A stretch of 64,000 bases of DNA from Frateuria_A sp051900535 (GCF_051900535.1 NZ_JBHZGI010000006.1:62001-126000), one strand, 5' to 3'. Positions 33,624-41,886 are shown, counted from the stretch's first letter. Translations and numbers: made by a program. Notes: generated by a model not told the origin, from the sequence alone.

Positions 33624-34378
33624 GTACGCTTGGCGAGCGTGGCCATGCGCTGCGCATCGGCCATCACGCCGTGCAGGATGCGCAACTCGCGCTCGTCCGG
33701 TTGCGCACGCAGGAACAACCGACGCAGGCGCAACATGATCGTGGTCGGTTCGCGGCCCTTGTGGAACTCGATGTCGTCCAGGGTCTGCCCCAGGTGTTCG
33801 AAGAAGCGTTCCATCCGCGCCGCATCGGCCGGCGGCTCGTCGTGTTCCGGCGGCGCGGCCACCGGCGTGGCGCCCAGCATCGCCAGGCGCTGCTCATAAG
33901 CCATCACCTGCACGGCCTGAGCCAGGTTGAGCGAGCTGTAGTCCTCCACGCTGGGGATGCGCACCATCGCGTGGCAGCGCGCCAGTTCCTCATTCTCCAG
34001 ACCCGTGCGCTCGTTGCCGAAGACCAGCGCCACCTGTTCGCCGCGGGCCGCGGCCGCGAGTGCCTGCGCGGCGCCCTCGCGCGGGGTCAGCTCCGGCAGG
34101 TTCACGCCGCGCCGCCGCGCCGACAATCCCAACGCGAAGGTCGCGCCCGCCAGGCCATCGACCAGCGATTCGTGCACGCCCGCCTCCGCCAGCACCTGCA
34201 CCGCGTTGGCCGCCAGCGCGTCGGCTTCGCGGCTGGGAAACTCGGCCGGCGACACCAGCTCCAGCCGCGTGAAGCCCATCGTGCGGATCGCCCGCGCCGC
34301 GCTGCCGATGTTACCCGGGTGCGAGGTGCGCACCAGCACGAAGCGGAACAGGCGGGCGAGATCGGCGTGATCGGTCAT
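33620..34378 (-). CDS. trmJ: tRNA (cytidine/uridine-2'-O-)-methyltransferase TrmJ
   Basis: TrmJ methylates the 2'-OH of position 32 in tRNAs. The 252-residue SPOUT enzyme shows RFVLVRTSHPGNIGSAARAI near the N-terminus and the knotted SAM-binding motifs LVFGNERTGLENEEL (about residue 115) and PSVEDYSSLNLAQAVQVMAYE (about residue 142). A C-terminal helical extension (residues 175-252) follows, as in E. coli TrmJ. It is divergent from suhB, the same pair order found in many Gammaproteobacteria. Confidence 0.94.
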   Translation of the reverse strand: MTDHADLARLFRFVLVRTSHPGNIGSAARAIRTMGFTRLELVSPAEFPSREADALAANAVQVLAEAGVHESLVDGLAGATFALGLSARRRGVNLPELTPREGAAQALAAAARGEQVALVFGNERTGLENEELARCHAMVRIPSVEDYSSLNLAQAVQVMAYEQRLAMLGATPVAAPPEHDEPPADAARMERFFEHLGQTLDDIEFHKGREPTTIMLRLRRLFLRAQPDERELRILHGVMADAQRMATLAKRT

Positions 34379-34439
34379 GGCGGCAAAAAGTCAGGCAGGG
34401 TCGTCAAGGATAGCCGCCGGGGCACCGGCACGCCGGCTC

Positions 34440-34448
34440 TGCTAGAAT
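34440..34448 (+). promoter_or_regulatory. Extended -10 promoter for suhB
   Basis: TGCTAGAAT, a TGn extension plus TAGAAT, lies 39 bases before the suhB start. No clear -35 is present, as expected for extended -10 promoters. The purM promoter (41878-41886) has the same form. Confidence 0.5.
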
Positions 34449-34487
34449 CGCCGGCCGCATTTCCGCTCTTTTCCCAAAGCCGAAGCC

Positions 34488-35291
34488 ATGCCAAGACCCG
34501 CCGTCACCATCGCGGCACGTGCCGCGCGCGCCGCAGGCAACGTGATCCTGCGCTACATGAACCGCATCGACGGCCTGCACGTGGTCGAGAAGCAGCGCAT
34601 GGACTTCGCTTCGGAAGTCGATCGCCTGGCCGAAGCCGAGATCGTCAAGGAACTGCGCCGCGCCTACCCGGATCACGCCATCCTCGCCGAGGAAAGCGGT
34701 GCCACCGGCAAGAGCCAGCACACTTGGGTGATCGATCCGCTCGACGGCACGCACAACTACCTGCGCGGCATCCCGCATTTCTCCGTCTCGATCGCGCTGC
34801 TCGAGAAGGGCGTTCCAGTCTACGGGGTGGTGTTCGATCCGCTGCGCGACGAGTTGTTCACCGCCAGCAAGGGCGACGGCGCCTACCTCAACGACCGCCG
34901 CATCCGCGTGGGCAAGCGCGAGAATCTGGGCGGCGCGATGATCGCCACCGGCTTTCCCTATCGCCAGCGCGAACACCTGGATGCGCAACTGGCCATGACC
35001 CGCGCCCTGCTCGGCCAGGCCGAGGACATCCGGCGCTCCGGCTCCGCCGCGCTGGACCTGGCCTATATCGCCGCCGCACGCTATGACGGCTATTTCGAGA
35101 TCGGCCTCAAGCCCTGGGACATGGCCGCCGGCGTGCTTCTGGTGCACGAGGCGGGCGGGCGCTACGGCGACTTCGCCGGGCGCGACGGCATGCCCGCCAG
35201 CGGCAACCTGATCGCCGGCAACCTCAACATCGCCAAGGCGATGACCGACGCCATCGGTGCACAGGCCACGCCGGCGCTGCTCAAGGCCTGA
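34488..35291 (+). CDS. suhB: Inositol-1-monophosphatase family protein SuhB
   Basis: The 267-residue magnesium-dependent phosphatase has family motifs EEKxG-like AILAEESGATG (about residue 65), WVIDPLDGTHNYLRGIPHFSVS (about 81) and the C-terminal KPWDMAAGVLLVHEAGG (about 206). In E. coli SuhB also binds NusA and supports rRNA antitermination. The RNA polymerase-binding face cannot be judged here. It is followed by a strong terminator and then the gene-poor stretch. Confidence 0.94.
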   Translation: MPRPAVTIAARAARAAGNVILRYMNRIDGLHVVEKQRMDFASEVDRLAEAEIVKELRRAYPDHAILAEESGATGKSQHTWVIDPLDGTHNYLRGIPHFSVSIALLEKGVPVYGVVFDPLRDELFTASKGDGAYLNDRRIRVGKRENLGGAMIATGFPYRQREHLDAQLAMTRALLGQAEDIRRSGSAALDLAYIAAARYDGYFEIGLKPWDMAAGVLLVHEAGGRYGDFAGRDGMPASGNLIAGNLNIAKAMTDAIGAQATPALLKA

Positions 35292-35307
35292 ACGGGTCAT
35301 CATCGGT

Positions 35308-35340
35308 AAAAAAGGGTGCCCGGGCGGCGCCCTTTTTTTT
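35308..35340 (+). terminator. Intrinsic terminator of suhB
   Basis: The stem AGGGTGCC/GGCGCCCT (35313-35320 and 35326-35333, one G-U pair) with a 5-nt loop is followed by eight T (35333-35340). A preceding A-run (35308-35313) makes it partly bidirectional. Confidence 0.88.
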
Positions 35341-35536
35341 GTGCGCGAGAACACCGCCTCCGCGGGAGCGCACCCGGCGCGCAACCTGCCAGCTTCCGGT
35401 CGCACATCGCGCGGGCGCGCAACCGCGCCCTTGCCTGTCCGGGCAGCAGCCGGGCGCTGCTGTAGATCTTTCCAGCCGGCGCGTTTTTTTCCGGCAGCAC
35501 GAACGCAAGGGCACCGATAGGCAGCGCCCCTCGTGC
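35341..35536. other. Intergenic stretch, no gene supported
   Basis: Between the suhB terminator and the KGG gene there are 385 bases without a supported gene. Open frames crossing it are compositional and have no start signal. The right part contains the sigma-54 promoter match described separately. This upstream part could hold activator (enhancer) sites for it, but I see only short GC palindromes (for example GCGCGGGCGCGC near 35410) and a T7 run near 35486. Confidence 0.5.
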
Positions 35537-35552
35537 TGGCACCGGCATTGCA
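35537..35552 (+). promoter_or_regulatory. Sigma-54 (-24/-12) promoter upstream of the KGG gene
   Basis: TGGCAC-N5-TTGCA (TGGCACCGGCATTGCA) matches the RpoN consensus TGGCACG-N4-TTGCW with exactly 10 bases between the GG and GC doublets. Only the seventh base differs. Transcription would start near 35563, leaving a leader of about 163 bases before ATG 35726. The rpoN gene is in this window at about 49.9 kb. Confidence 0.6.
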
Positions 35553-35725
35553 AAGCCCCTGCTCGTCCGAAGGGCCCTCGACGCATCGCCGGCCCTTGCG
35601 GGCGAGCCGCCCGGGCCTATGGCCGGAAGCTCCGGCCCTGCCGGACCCGCGGTGCCTTCCCGTGTGGCGGAAAGCGGTCAGCAGCGTCCCGCCCACGACG
35701 ATCGAATCCCAACGGAGATAAACCC

Positions 35726-35917
35726 ATGAGCCGGCAACAGTCCCCAGACAGTCAGTCCAGCAACAAAACCCACCACGCCGCCGAGGGCACGATCGACGAT
35801 ACGCGCGGCAAGCTCAGCGTGCGCGAGGCCGGCCGCAAGGGTGGCCTGCGCGTGCGCGAGTTGATCAACCGCGGTCGCGAGGTCGAAGCTCGCCAAAGCG
35901 AACAGCGTCCGCATTGA
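35726..35917 (+). CDS. KGG-motif stress-type small protein
   Basis: This 63-residue hydrophilic protein starts at ATG 35726 after CGGAG. It contains REAGRKGGLRVRELINRGRE, the KGG (stress-induced acidophilic repeat, con-10/GsiB-like) motif. Family members are glycine-rich, often repeat-bearing, general-stress or desiccation proteins of unknown mechanism. This copy has a single KGG unit, fewer than usual. A perfect sigma-54-type promoter lies 174 bases upstream, and at least one decayed paralogue follows, so the locus seems to have been a small tandem family. Confidence 0.75.
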   Translation: MSRQQSPDSQSSNKTHHAAEGTIDDTRGKLSVREAGRKGGLRVRELINRGREVEARQSEQRPH

Positions 35918-36111
35918 GAGACGCGCGAAAGGTGGACCCCTGGGTGCCGCCGCACAGGCCCAGGGCAAGTACGCCAGCGGCATTCAGCGCGACGACGGCA
36001 GGTGGCCGTTCCAACGGCTGCGGGGATGAGGGTCATATCCGCGTGCGGCCCGATCGGAGCCAGCCGCGGTGCTGCACGACAAAGTCCCGTGCCGGCCCCG
36101 GAGCGGCGGAC
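35918..36111 (+). pseudogene. Possible second decayed KGG fragment
   Basis: Immediately after the KGG gene, in a shifted frame, the bases read IERRAKGGPLGAAAQAQGKY and then lose similarity before a stop near 36029. The AKGG core with the following alanine-rich GKY segment resembles KGG repeats. No start codon or ribosome binding site serves this frame. It may be a remnant of a longer multi-repeat gene joined to the intact KGG gene. Confidence 0.35.
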
Positions 36112-36310
36112 ATGACAAGGCACAACGACAACCGGCACGCCAAGGGCGACATGACCGTCCGCGAGGCCGGCCAGAAAGGTGGCCCGCAGGGGCGGCGAGA
36201 TCCGCAAGCAGCAACTTGGCCCCGAGGGCTAAGCGGCACTCGGCCGCTAGGGTGGCCGGCGCGTGCGCGAACTGGTCGCGAAAGGCAGGCAGGCGGAGGG
36301 CGGGAAGTAA
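36112..36310 (+). pseudogene. Decayed KGG-motif stress protein gene
   Basis: From ATG 36112 (preceded by GGAGCGG) the frame reads MTRHNDNRHAKGDMTVREAG followed by QKGG, a typical KGG-protein start. A frameshift follows at about 36185. In the next frame GGEIRKQQLGPEG, a stop, AALGR, a stop, then GGRRVRELVAKGRQAEGGK and the final TAA at 36308 restore the expected repeats and C-terminus. One frameshift and two in-frame stops, one at the position of a KGG lysine, show that the gene is broken. The C-terminus closely parallels the intact upstream copy (GGLRVRELINRGREVE). Confidence 0.7.
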
Positions 36311-36318
36311 GCGCAAGA

Positions 36319-36350
36319 CGCTGCCGCGCCGGGGGACCGGCGCGGCAGCG
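36319..36350. other. Perfect 14-bp inverted repeat between convergent units
   Basis: CGCTGCCGCGCCGG (36319-36332) and CCGGCGCGGCAGCG (36337-36350) form a perfect hairpin with a 4-nt loop. There is no U-tract on either strand, so it is either a Rho-assisted terminator or an mRNA 3'-end stabiliser for the metalloprotease on the minus strand or the KGG region on the plus strand. Confidence 0.5.
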
Positions 36351-36400
36351 AGCCTTGCGGCCGCGCCGTCAGGCAGCGGCCATGAGCCAGCCGGCGGGCG

Positions 36401-38617
36401 TTACGGCTGCACCGGCAGGTTGGACACGATGCTCCACCCGGTCGGATACGTGTTCTGGTATCCGCCACCCGATGCCGGGTAGGCCGCGATGCCCTTCGAG
36501 ACGAAGCCACCCGTGCCGCTGTTGAGCCACACATACATGTCGCGCGACGCGCTGGTCCAGAGGATGCCATCGCCCTTGGTGGAGAACTGGTCGATCGCGG
36601 CGATCGAATAGCCGGGCGAGACGTTGATGATCCGGTAGCCGGTGCGGGTGCTGCCGTTCATCAGCCAATAGGCGAACTGGTGGTCCACGTCGTTCATCCA
36701 GACGAGGTCGGCACGCGCGTCGCCGTCCATGCGTCCGCTACCCACGATCCGCCATCCGGCCGGGTAGCTGAGCGAGCGCTTGCTGCTGAATCCGCCGCTG
36801 CTGGCGGTCGTCCAGATGTACAGGTCGCGCGCCGCGCTGGTCCAGGCGAGATCCGCCCGACCGTCGCCGTTGAAATCGCCGATCGCGGCGATGTAGTAGC
36901 CGGCCGTGATGGTGAACGTCCGGGTACTGGCCACGGTGGCGCCGTTCATCAGCCAGTACATGAGCTGGTGGGTGGTGCTGTTGGACCACACCAGGTCGGC
37001 TTTGCCATCACCGTTCATGTCGCCCGTGCCCACCAGCACCCAGCCAGCGTCGTAACTGGGCCCCTGGATGGACTGGTAGGCGTCGGCACCGTTGTTGATC
37101 CAGAAGAACAGGTCGCGGGCGCTGCTGGTCCAGATCATGTCCGTACTGCCACTGCCGTCGAGGTCACCTACACCGGCGATCCGATAGCCCGCCGTTGCGT
37201 TGCGGGTGTTGGTGGTCGGACGGAAGTCGGCCGTTTCGAGCATGGTCGTGAACGACCCGCCGACGGTGTCCTGCAGGACGATGTCGGCCTGGTGATCACC
37301 GTTGAGGTCCAGCGCGGCGCGTCCCGTCGGGCTGGCGAAGTTCGCCGTCACCGGCATGGTCTGGTTCAACACCAGGGTCTGGTTCGCCGTCGTCGGGTCG
37401 CCGCAGCGATTGCCGTTGCACAGGGTGATGTCCGGATTGGCGAAGTACGGCACCGGCTCCTGTGCACCGGTCGAGTACGCCATGATCGTCGAGAAGCTCC
37501 CCGTGGTGAGGGACTTGCGCCAGCCATAGGCATAGCTGTAGGCACCCGGTTCCGGTGCGTTGAGCTTGTTGTGGGCCAGCCCCATGTTGTGCCCCAACTC
37601 GTGGGCCAGGGTGGTATCCACGCAATAGGTATTGGTCGCGGGGTCCTCGCCATCGCCGATGGTTGAGTAGCCATAGGGCGCCGACTGCGTCGTGAACGGC
37701 GTTTCGTTGGCACCGTTCAGATAGCCCAACCCGCAGAAGCCTCCCTGGCCGGACTCGGAGTAGGGACGGACCAGGCTGACCAGGTCGGCCCCGAGAGTGG
37801 CGCGACGCGCACGAAGCGCAGCCAGCGGTCCGGTGGACGAAGTGTTGGTCATGTCATCCAGGACGCGATCGTTCGAGCCCGTGTCCGAATAATCCACCGC
37901 CATCGTCCCGACCAACCTGACGCGATAGTTGACCTTGCTGTCGGCATAGGCCTGGTTGGTGACCGCGATCAGATAGTTCATGCGCGTCTGCACGGCCGAG
38001 ACGGAACCCAGCCGGGTGACCACGCCGGGCGTGTAACCCAGCAGGACATCGACCGTGTTCGACGCTGTCGCCGCCGCCGTGGTCATCGGTTGCGAGGCCT
38101 GCGTGCCCGATAACGGGAGGCTGGCCTGCGGCTCACGCGGTGCCGCGCGGTAATCCAGGCCCGGCGGGTTGAGCACCGGCCCGCCGGCGCGCAACCGCGC
38201 CGCCGCGGCATCCATCTGCACCATGTAGGTCTTGCCGCTGCGGGTCACCAGCCTGAACGGCTTGCCCTGTGCGGTGACCAGCGATCCGAACGTGGCATCC
38301 GGCCCGACGGTGAGCACGACGCTGCGATCACCACCCGGCACGGAAACCTTGCCGATCCAGGTCTCGATTCCACTGGGTCCCTCGATCAACCGGACGGTGC
38401 GGGCATAGACCCTCTTCCCGTCGGGCTGGGGCAGCCACATGCCGCCCTCCCTGACCGCCGTCTTGGGTGCGGCGCGTTCCACCTGCACCGGGTAGTAGCG
38501 ATCTTTCCCCAACACGAAACTGGTCTTTCCCCCGACCAGGCTGAACGGTTCTACCGGAGCGGCGGAAATGGCGCCGGATACCAGCAACGTTGCCCCAAAC
38601 ATCAGCATCCTGAACAT
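36401..38617 (-). CDS. Secreted reprolysin-like zinc metalloprotease with FG-GAP/VCBS repeats
   Basis: The 738-residue protein starts at ATG 38617 after GGAG, with a signal peptide ending AISA-APVEP. A propeptide-like region (residues 25-190) is followed by a metzincin domain with the zinc site HELGHNMGLAHN (about residue 338) and the Met-turn STIMAYS (about 370). The C-terminal 270 residues carry five or more FG-GAP/VCBS-like units with calcium-loop-like D-x-D/N-G-D motifs (DLNGDHQADI, DLDGSGSTDM, DMNGDGKADLVW, DFNGDGRADLAW, RMDGDARADLVW). It is probably an exported protease with a beta-propeller attachment or substrate-binding domain. No adjacent secretion genes are seen. Confidence 0.9.
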   Translation of the reverse strand: MFRMLMFGATLLVSGAISAAPVEPFSLVGGKTSFVLGKDRYYPVQVERAAPKTAVREGGMWLPQPDGKRVYARTVRLIEGPSGIETWIGKVSVPGGDRSVVLTVGPDATFGSLVTAQGKPFRLVTRSGKTYMVQMDAAAARLRAGGPVLNPPGLDYRAAPREPQASLPLSGTQASQPMTTAAATASNTVDVLLGYTPGVVTRLGSVSAVQTRMNYLIAVTNQAYADSKVNYRVRLVGTMAVDYSDTGSNDRVLDDMTNTSSTGPLAALRARRATLGADLVSLVRPYSESGQGGFCGLGYLNGANETPFTTQSAPYGYSTIGDGEDPATNTYCVDTTLAHELGHNMGLAHNKLNAPEPGAYSYAYGWRKSLTTGSFSTIMAYSTGAQEPVPYFANPDITLCNGNRCGDPTTANQTLVLNQTMPVTANFASPTGRAALDLNGDHQADIVLQDTVGGSFTTMLETADFRPTTNTRNATAGYRIAGVGDLDGSGSTDMIWTSSARDLFFWINNGADAYQSIQGPSYDAGWVLVGTGDMNGDGKADLVWSNSTTHQLMYWLMNGATVASTRTFTITAGYYIAAIGDFNGDGRADLAWTSAARDLYIWTTASSGGFSSKRSLSYPAGWRIVGSGRMDGDARADLVWMNDVDHQFAYWLMNGSTRTGYRIINVSPGYSIAAIDQFSTKGDGILWTSASRDMYVWLNSGTGGFVSKGIAAYPASGGGYQNTYPTGWSIVSNLPVQP

Positions 38618-38738
38618 GGCGAACTCCTGTCTACAAAGTGTGTGCCTCGTTAGGCCAGGCACGGCCGCGCAGGGCGGATCATCGCCACGCGGAAGTAGGC
38701 GTAATGTGTACGCCGGGGACAGGGGAAGCGAAGGCTGC

Positions 38739-39434
38739 TTAGCTTGCCTCGCGCAGGAATTCGCGCAGGAACGGCACGGTAATGCGCCGCTTGGCGGCGA
38801 GCGAGGCCTGGTCGAGCCGGTCCAGCAGATCCAGCAGCGCAGTCAGGTCACGCGCGTAGCGGTTGAACAGCCAGTCCAGCACGGCCTCGTCCAGACCGAT
38901 GCCGCGCGCGGCTGCCTGTTCGCGAAGCACGGCGCGACGCTCGGCATCGTCGAGTGCCTTGAGCGCGAACTGTGTGCACGCGCCCAGGCGCGAGCGAAGG
39001 TCCGGCAGGTCGATGCCCAGTTGCGCCGGTGGCGCATCGGCGGCGAACAGCATCGCCCCGCCCTCTGCGCGCACCTGGTTGTACAGATCGAACAACGCGT
39101 GTTCGGCGGCGCGCTCGCCGGCCAGCACGCCGAGATCGTCGATGGCCAGCAGTTCGGTGCTGCCCACTCCGCGCAGCGCACCGATGTGTTCGTGCATCGC
39201 CGAGAGCGGCAGGTATTGCACGCGTCGGCCCGCCGCGCTGGCGGCCTGGCAAGCGGCCACCAACAGATGGCTGCGCCCGCTGCCGGACGGGCCGTGCAGA
39301 TATACCCAGGGCGCGCCCGGCGCCTCTGCCACCAGTTGCACCGCCGCCACCGCGGCGGCGTTGGCGCCGGCGTGGAAGTGCTCGAAGCGCTGCCGGCGTG
39401 GCCAGCGCAAGGCGAGCGGAAGTTGCGGGATCAT
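38739..39434 (-). CDS. hda: DnaA regulatory inactivator Hda
   Basis: Hda, with the DNA-loaded sliding clamp, triggers ATP hydrolysis by DnaA and prevents over-initiation. The 231-residue AAA+ protein begins MIPQLPLALRW. QLPLAL is the clamp-binding motif. It has the Hda-type P-loop GPSGSGRSHLL (Arg for Lys as in E. coli Hda), the Walker B segment LLAIDDLGVLAG, and the arginine finger region DLPDLRSRLGACTQF. Its start overlaps the stop of the upstream AI-2E family gene (ATGA), an arrangement shared with many Gammaproteobacteria. Confidence 0.93.
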   Translation of the reverse strand: MIPQLPLALRWPRRQRFEHFHAGANAAAVAAVQLVAEAPGAPWVYLHGPSGSGRSHLLVAACQAASAAGRRVQYLPLSAMHEHIGALRGVGSTELLAIDDLGVLAGERAAEHALFDLYNQVRAEGGAMLFAADAPPAQLGIDLPDLRSRLGACTQFALKALDDAERRAVLREQAAARGIGLDEAVLDWLFNRYARDLTALLDLLDRLDQASLAAKRRITVPFLREFLREAS

Positions 39435-40609
39435 GGCGCGCCGTCGTCCGCAGGACCGCGGCGCACGGGCACCGCGGTCGCGCGCTCGTCCGTACCGCCG
39501 GGTCCGCTCACCGTGACATCGACTTCGGCGATCACCGGATCGTCGGGGCCTGCCTCCATGTACAGCTCGCTCATGCGGTAGCGCTCGAGCAGGTAGCGCA
39601 ACAGCACCATGATCACCGAGGCGGCCGGCAGCGCCAGCAGCACGCCGAGGAAGCCGAACAGGTAGCCACCGGCAAGGACGGCAAAGATCACCGCCACCGG
39701 ATGCAGGCCGATCTTGTCGCCGACCAGCTTGGGTACGAGCACGTAGCCTTCCAGCAGCTGGCCGACGATGAACACGCCGCAGACCATCAACGGGTGGGCC
39801 CAGTCGCCATACTGCACCAGCGCGGCGATGATCGCCGCGCCGAAGCCGACCATGAAGCCCAGGTAGGGCACGAAGCTGAGCAAACCGGCGACCATGCCGA
39901 TCAGCGGGCCGACCGACAGGCCGACCAGGGTCAACGCACCGCCGTAGAAAATGCCCAGTCCCAGCATCACCAGCAACTGGCCGCGCACGAACGCACCCAG
40001 CACCGCATCCGATTCGCGCGCCAGGTGCGCCACGGTCGGCTGCACCGAACGCGGCAGCACGCTGTCGACGTAGGCGATCAACCGATCCCAGTCGCGCAGC
40101 AGGTAAAACGCCACCACGGGAACCAGCACCACATTGGTTAGCCACATCACCGCGCCCAGGCTGGAGCGCGAGACGGTGCCCAGCACGGTGGTCGCCACCG
40201 CGCCGATCGAGCCAATGTGCGCACGGATCGCCGCCATCAGCCGGCTGGTATCGAACGCATCCGGATCGAGGCTGAGCTTGCGCTGCAGCCACGGCAGCGC
40301 GGTGTTCTGGATCCAGTCCACGTAGCGCGGCAGGTTGTGGACCAGGTTCTCGATCTGGTCGGAAATCAGCGGCACCAGCAGCAGCAGCGCGCCCACCAGC
40401 AGCAGGATCAGCACGAAGAACACGATGCTGACTGCCCAGGTGCGGTTCATGCCCAGCCGTTCGAGCCGGTCGGCCAACGGGTCGCCAAGGTAGGCCAGCA
40501 TGCCGGCGACCGCGAAGGGCATCAGCACCGGCGCCAGCAGCCAGATCAGGAAGCCGATCACCAGCACGATCGCGAGCAGTTGCCAGCGGCGGGAAATGTC
40601 GTGGGTCAA
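39431..40609 (-). CDS. AI-2E/PerM family membrane permease
   Basis: The 392-residue inner-membrane protein has about seven to eight helices, including the N-terminal pair LLAIVLVIGFLIWLLAPVLMPFAVAGMLAYLG and the family block PYLGFMVGFGAAIIAALVQY plus GQLLEGYVLVPKLVGDKIGLHP. The family was named for an AI-2 exporter (TqsA), but members carry out varied roles such as Na+/H+ exchange, so the substrate is open. It sits between the DUF2066 gene and hda, overlapping hda by ATGA. Confidence 0.9.
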   Translation of the reverse strand: MTHDISRRWQLLAIVLVIGFLIWLLAPVLMPFAVAGMLAYLGDPLADRLERLGMNRTWAVSIVFFVLILLLVGALLLLVPLISDQIENLVHNLPRYVDWIQNTALPWLQRKLSLDPDAFDTSRLMAAIRAHIGSIGAVATTVLGTVSRSSLGAVMWLTNVVLVPVVAFYLLRDWDRLIAYVDSVLPRSVQPTVAHLARESDAVLGAFVRGQLLVMLGLGIFYGGALTLVGLSVGPLIGMVAGLLSFVPYLGFMVGFGAAIIAALVQYGDWAHPLMVCGVFIVGQLLEGYVLVPKLVGDKIGLHPVAVIFAVLAGGYLFGFLGVLLALPAASVIMVLLRYLLERYRMSELYMEAGPDDPVIAEVDVTVSGPGGTDERATAVPVRRGPADDGAP

Positions 40610-40647
40610 GGAGAGGCCTCGTTCAAGCGATGCACGGCGTTTCCTCT

Positions 40648-40718
40648 GTGGGAACCCGCTTGCGGGCGATGCTCTTCTCGTTGTGCGGAAAGGGCATCGC
40701 CCGCAAGCGGGCTCCTAC
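40648..40718. repeat. REP element (paired palindrome)
   Basis: GTGGGAACCCGCTTGCGGGC (from 40648) is repeated inverted as GCCCGCAAGCGGGCTCCTAC (ending 40718), giving arms of about 25 bases around a short spacer. The sequence GTAGGAGCCCGCTTGCGGGC is the classic REP consensus known from Pseudomonas and relatives. It fills the gap between the AI-2E gene and the DUF2066 gene. Confidence 0.8.
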
Positions 40719-40731
40719 AAGGGGCATTGTT

Positions 40732-41721
40732 TCAATGCAGCCACTGCAGGCTGGCGTCCGCCCCTGCGTGCGGCGTGCCCTGGATCACCCGGCCGCCCGC
40801 GGCCAGGCCGGCGGCCAGCGCGGCCGGCGGCGTGCTTGCCTTGATGCCGAGCAGGAAGCCGTCGTTGTCGGCGGCGAGCGTGTTCACCTCGCGCACCGAC
40901 GGGTCGGCGCGCAGCATCGCCAACAGGTTGGCGTAGGCCTGCGCCGAGTCGACCTTGCTTACCCACAGCTTGCCGCTGCTGATGCCTGCGCCGATCACGT
41001 TGAGCTGCTTGCCCAGTCGATCGGCCATGCCGTTGCCGCCGTCAGTGAGCAGCGCATCGGCGCTGACCGCCTGGTCGCTCCAGGGCAGCGGATTGCCTCC
41101 GGACACCAGGGTCCAGTCCGCGCTGCCGCCCTTCAGATTGCCGACCAGGATCAGGCCGGTGTGATAGCGCTGGGTGATCATTGCCAGCGCGGTCGGGTCG
41201 GCGTTCGCCACGGCGGAGGCTTCGGGCACGTGCGACGGGTCCGGGTAGGCCAACTGGTAGCCGCGGGCCGCGGCGGCCTGCGCCAGCGCGCCCAGCGCAT
41301 CCTGGCCGAGCAGGCTGCCGTCGCTGCCATGCACCAGCACCAGCACGGGCGGCTTCACGCCCGCGGCCGGCACGCCGATCTGCGTGATCAGCCGGCGCAC
41401 GGCGCCCGGATCGAAGTTCACCTGCAGCACGATGCCAGTGCCCGCGCGCTGGTACTGGAACTGCTGCACCAGGCCCGGCGCGCCCTTCAGCGCGTCGTCA
41501 TAGCCGGGCTTGCTGCGCAGGTCCTGGCCGCCGGCGACGCGTTCGAGCACCTGGGCGAGCGCAGTGGCGAAGGCCGCGTCACGTTGCGCCTCGCTGGTGT
41601 CGGTGACCGGCACCACCACCGCGTACGGCGAGACCGGCACGGGTGCCGGCACCTGCGCCCACGCCGCCGGCGCGAGCAAACCCAGCAGGAGGAAGGCGAA
41701 AAACAGGCGTGGCAGGCGCAT
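40732..41721 (-). CDS. DUF2066 domain-containing exported protein
   Basis: The 329-residue protein starts at ATG 41721 with a signal peptide (LFFAFLLLGLLAPAAWAQ). It carries the DUF2066 features: VPVTDTSEAQRDAAFATALA, RVAGGQDLRS, YQRAGTGIVLQVNFDP and a C-terminal region with SKVDSAQAYANLLAMLRAD. Its function is unknown. It is divergent from purM and upstream of the AI-2E gene and hda, a conserved neighbourhood in Gammaproteobacteria. It is likely periplasmic. A REP element separates it from the next gene. Confidence 0.88.
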   Translation of the reverse strand: MRLPRLFFAFLLLGLLAPAAWAQVPAPVPVSPYAVVVPVTDTSEAQRDAAFATALAQVLERVAGGQDLRSKPGYDDALKGAPGLVQQFQYQRAGTGIVLQVNFDPGAVRRLITQIGVPAAGVKPPVLVLVHGSDGSLLGQDALGALAQAAAARGYQLAYPDPSHVPEASAVANADPTALAMITQRYHTGLILVGNLKGGSADWTLVSGGNPLPWSDQAVSADALLTDGGNGMADRLGKQLNVIGAGISSGKLWVSKVDSAQAYANLLAMLRADPSVREVNTLAADNDGFLLGIKASTPPAALAAGLAAGGRVIQGTPHAGADASLQWLH

Positions 41722-41877
41722 CGGCAAGTCTCGTCCGTGGAAGCTCGGATAACACGGGAGTCTGCCCAATCCCGCCCGCAGCGTCCATCGGCGCGGCCTG
41801 GCGCAAGACCGCGAAGCGGGGTTTTCAGCCGCCCGCGACCCGCGCATGGAGGACGGACCGCGCCCGCGGGAGCGTGC

Positions 41878-41886
41878 TGGTAGAAT
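41878..41886 (+). promoter_or_regulatory. Extended -10 promoter for purM
   Basis: TGGTAGAAT (TGn plus TAGAAT) lies 29 bases before the purM start codon. No convincing -35 was found. No PurR-type operator was recognised. Confidence 0.5.
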
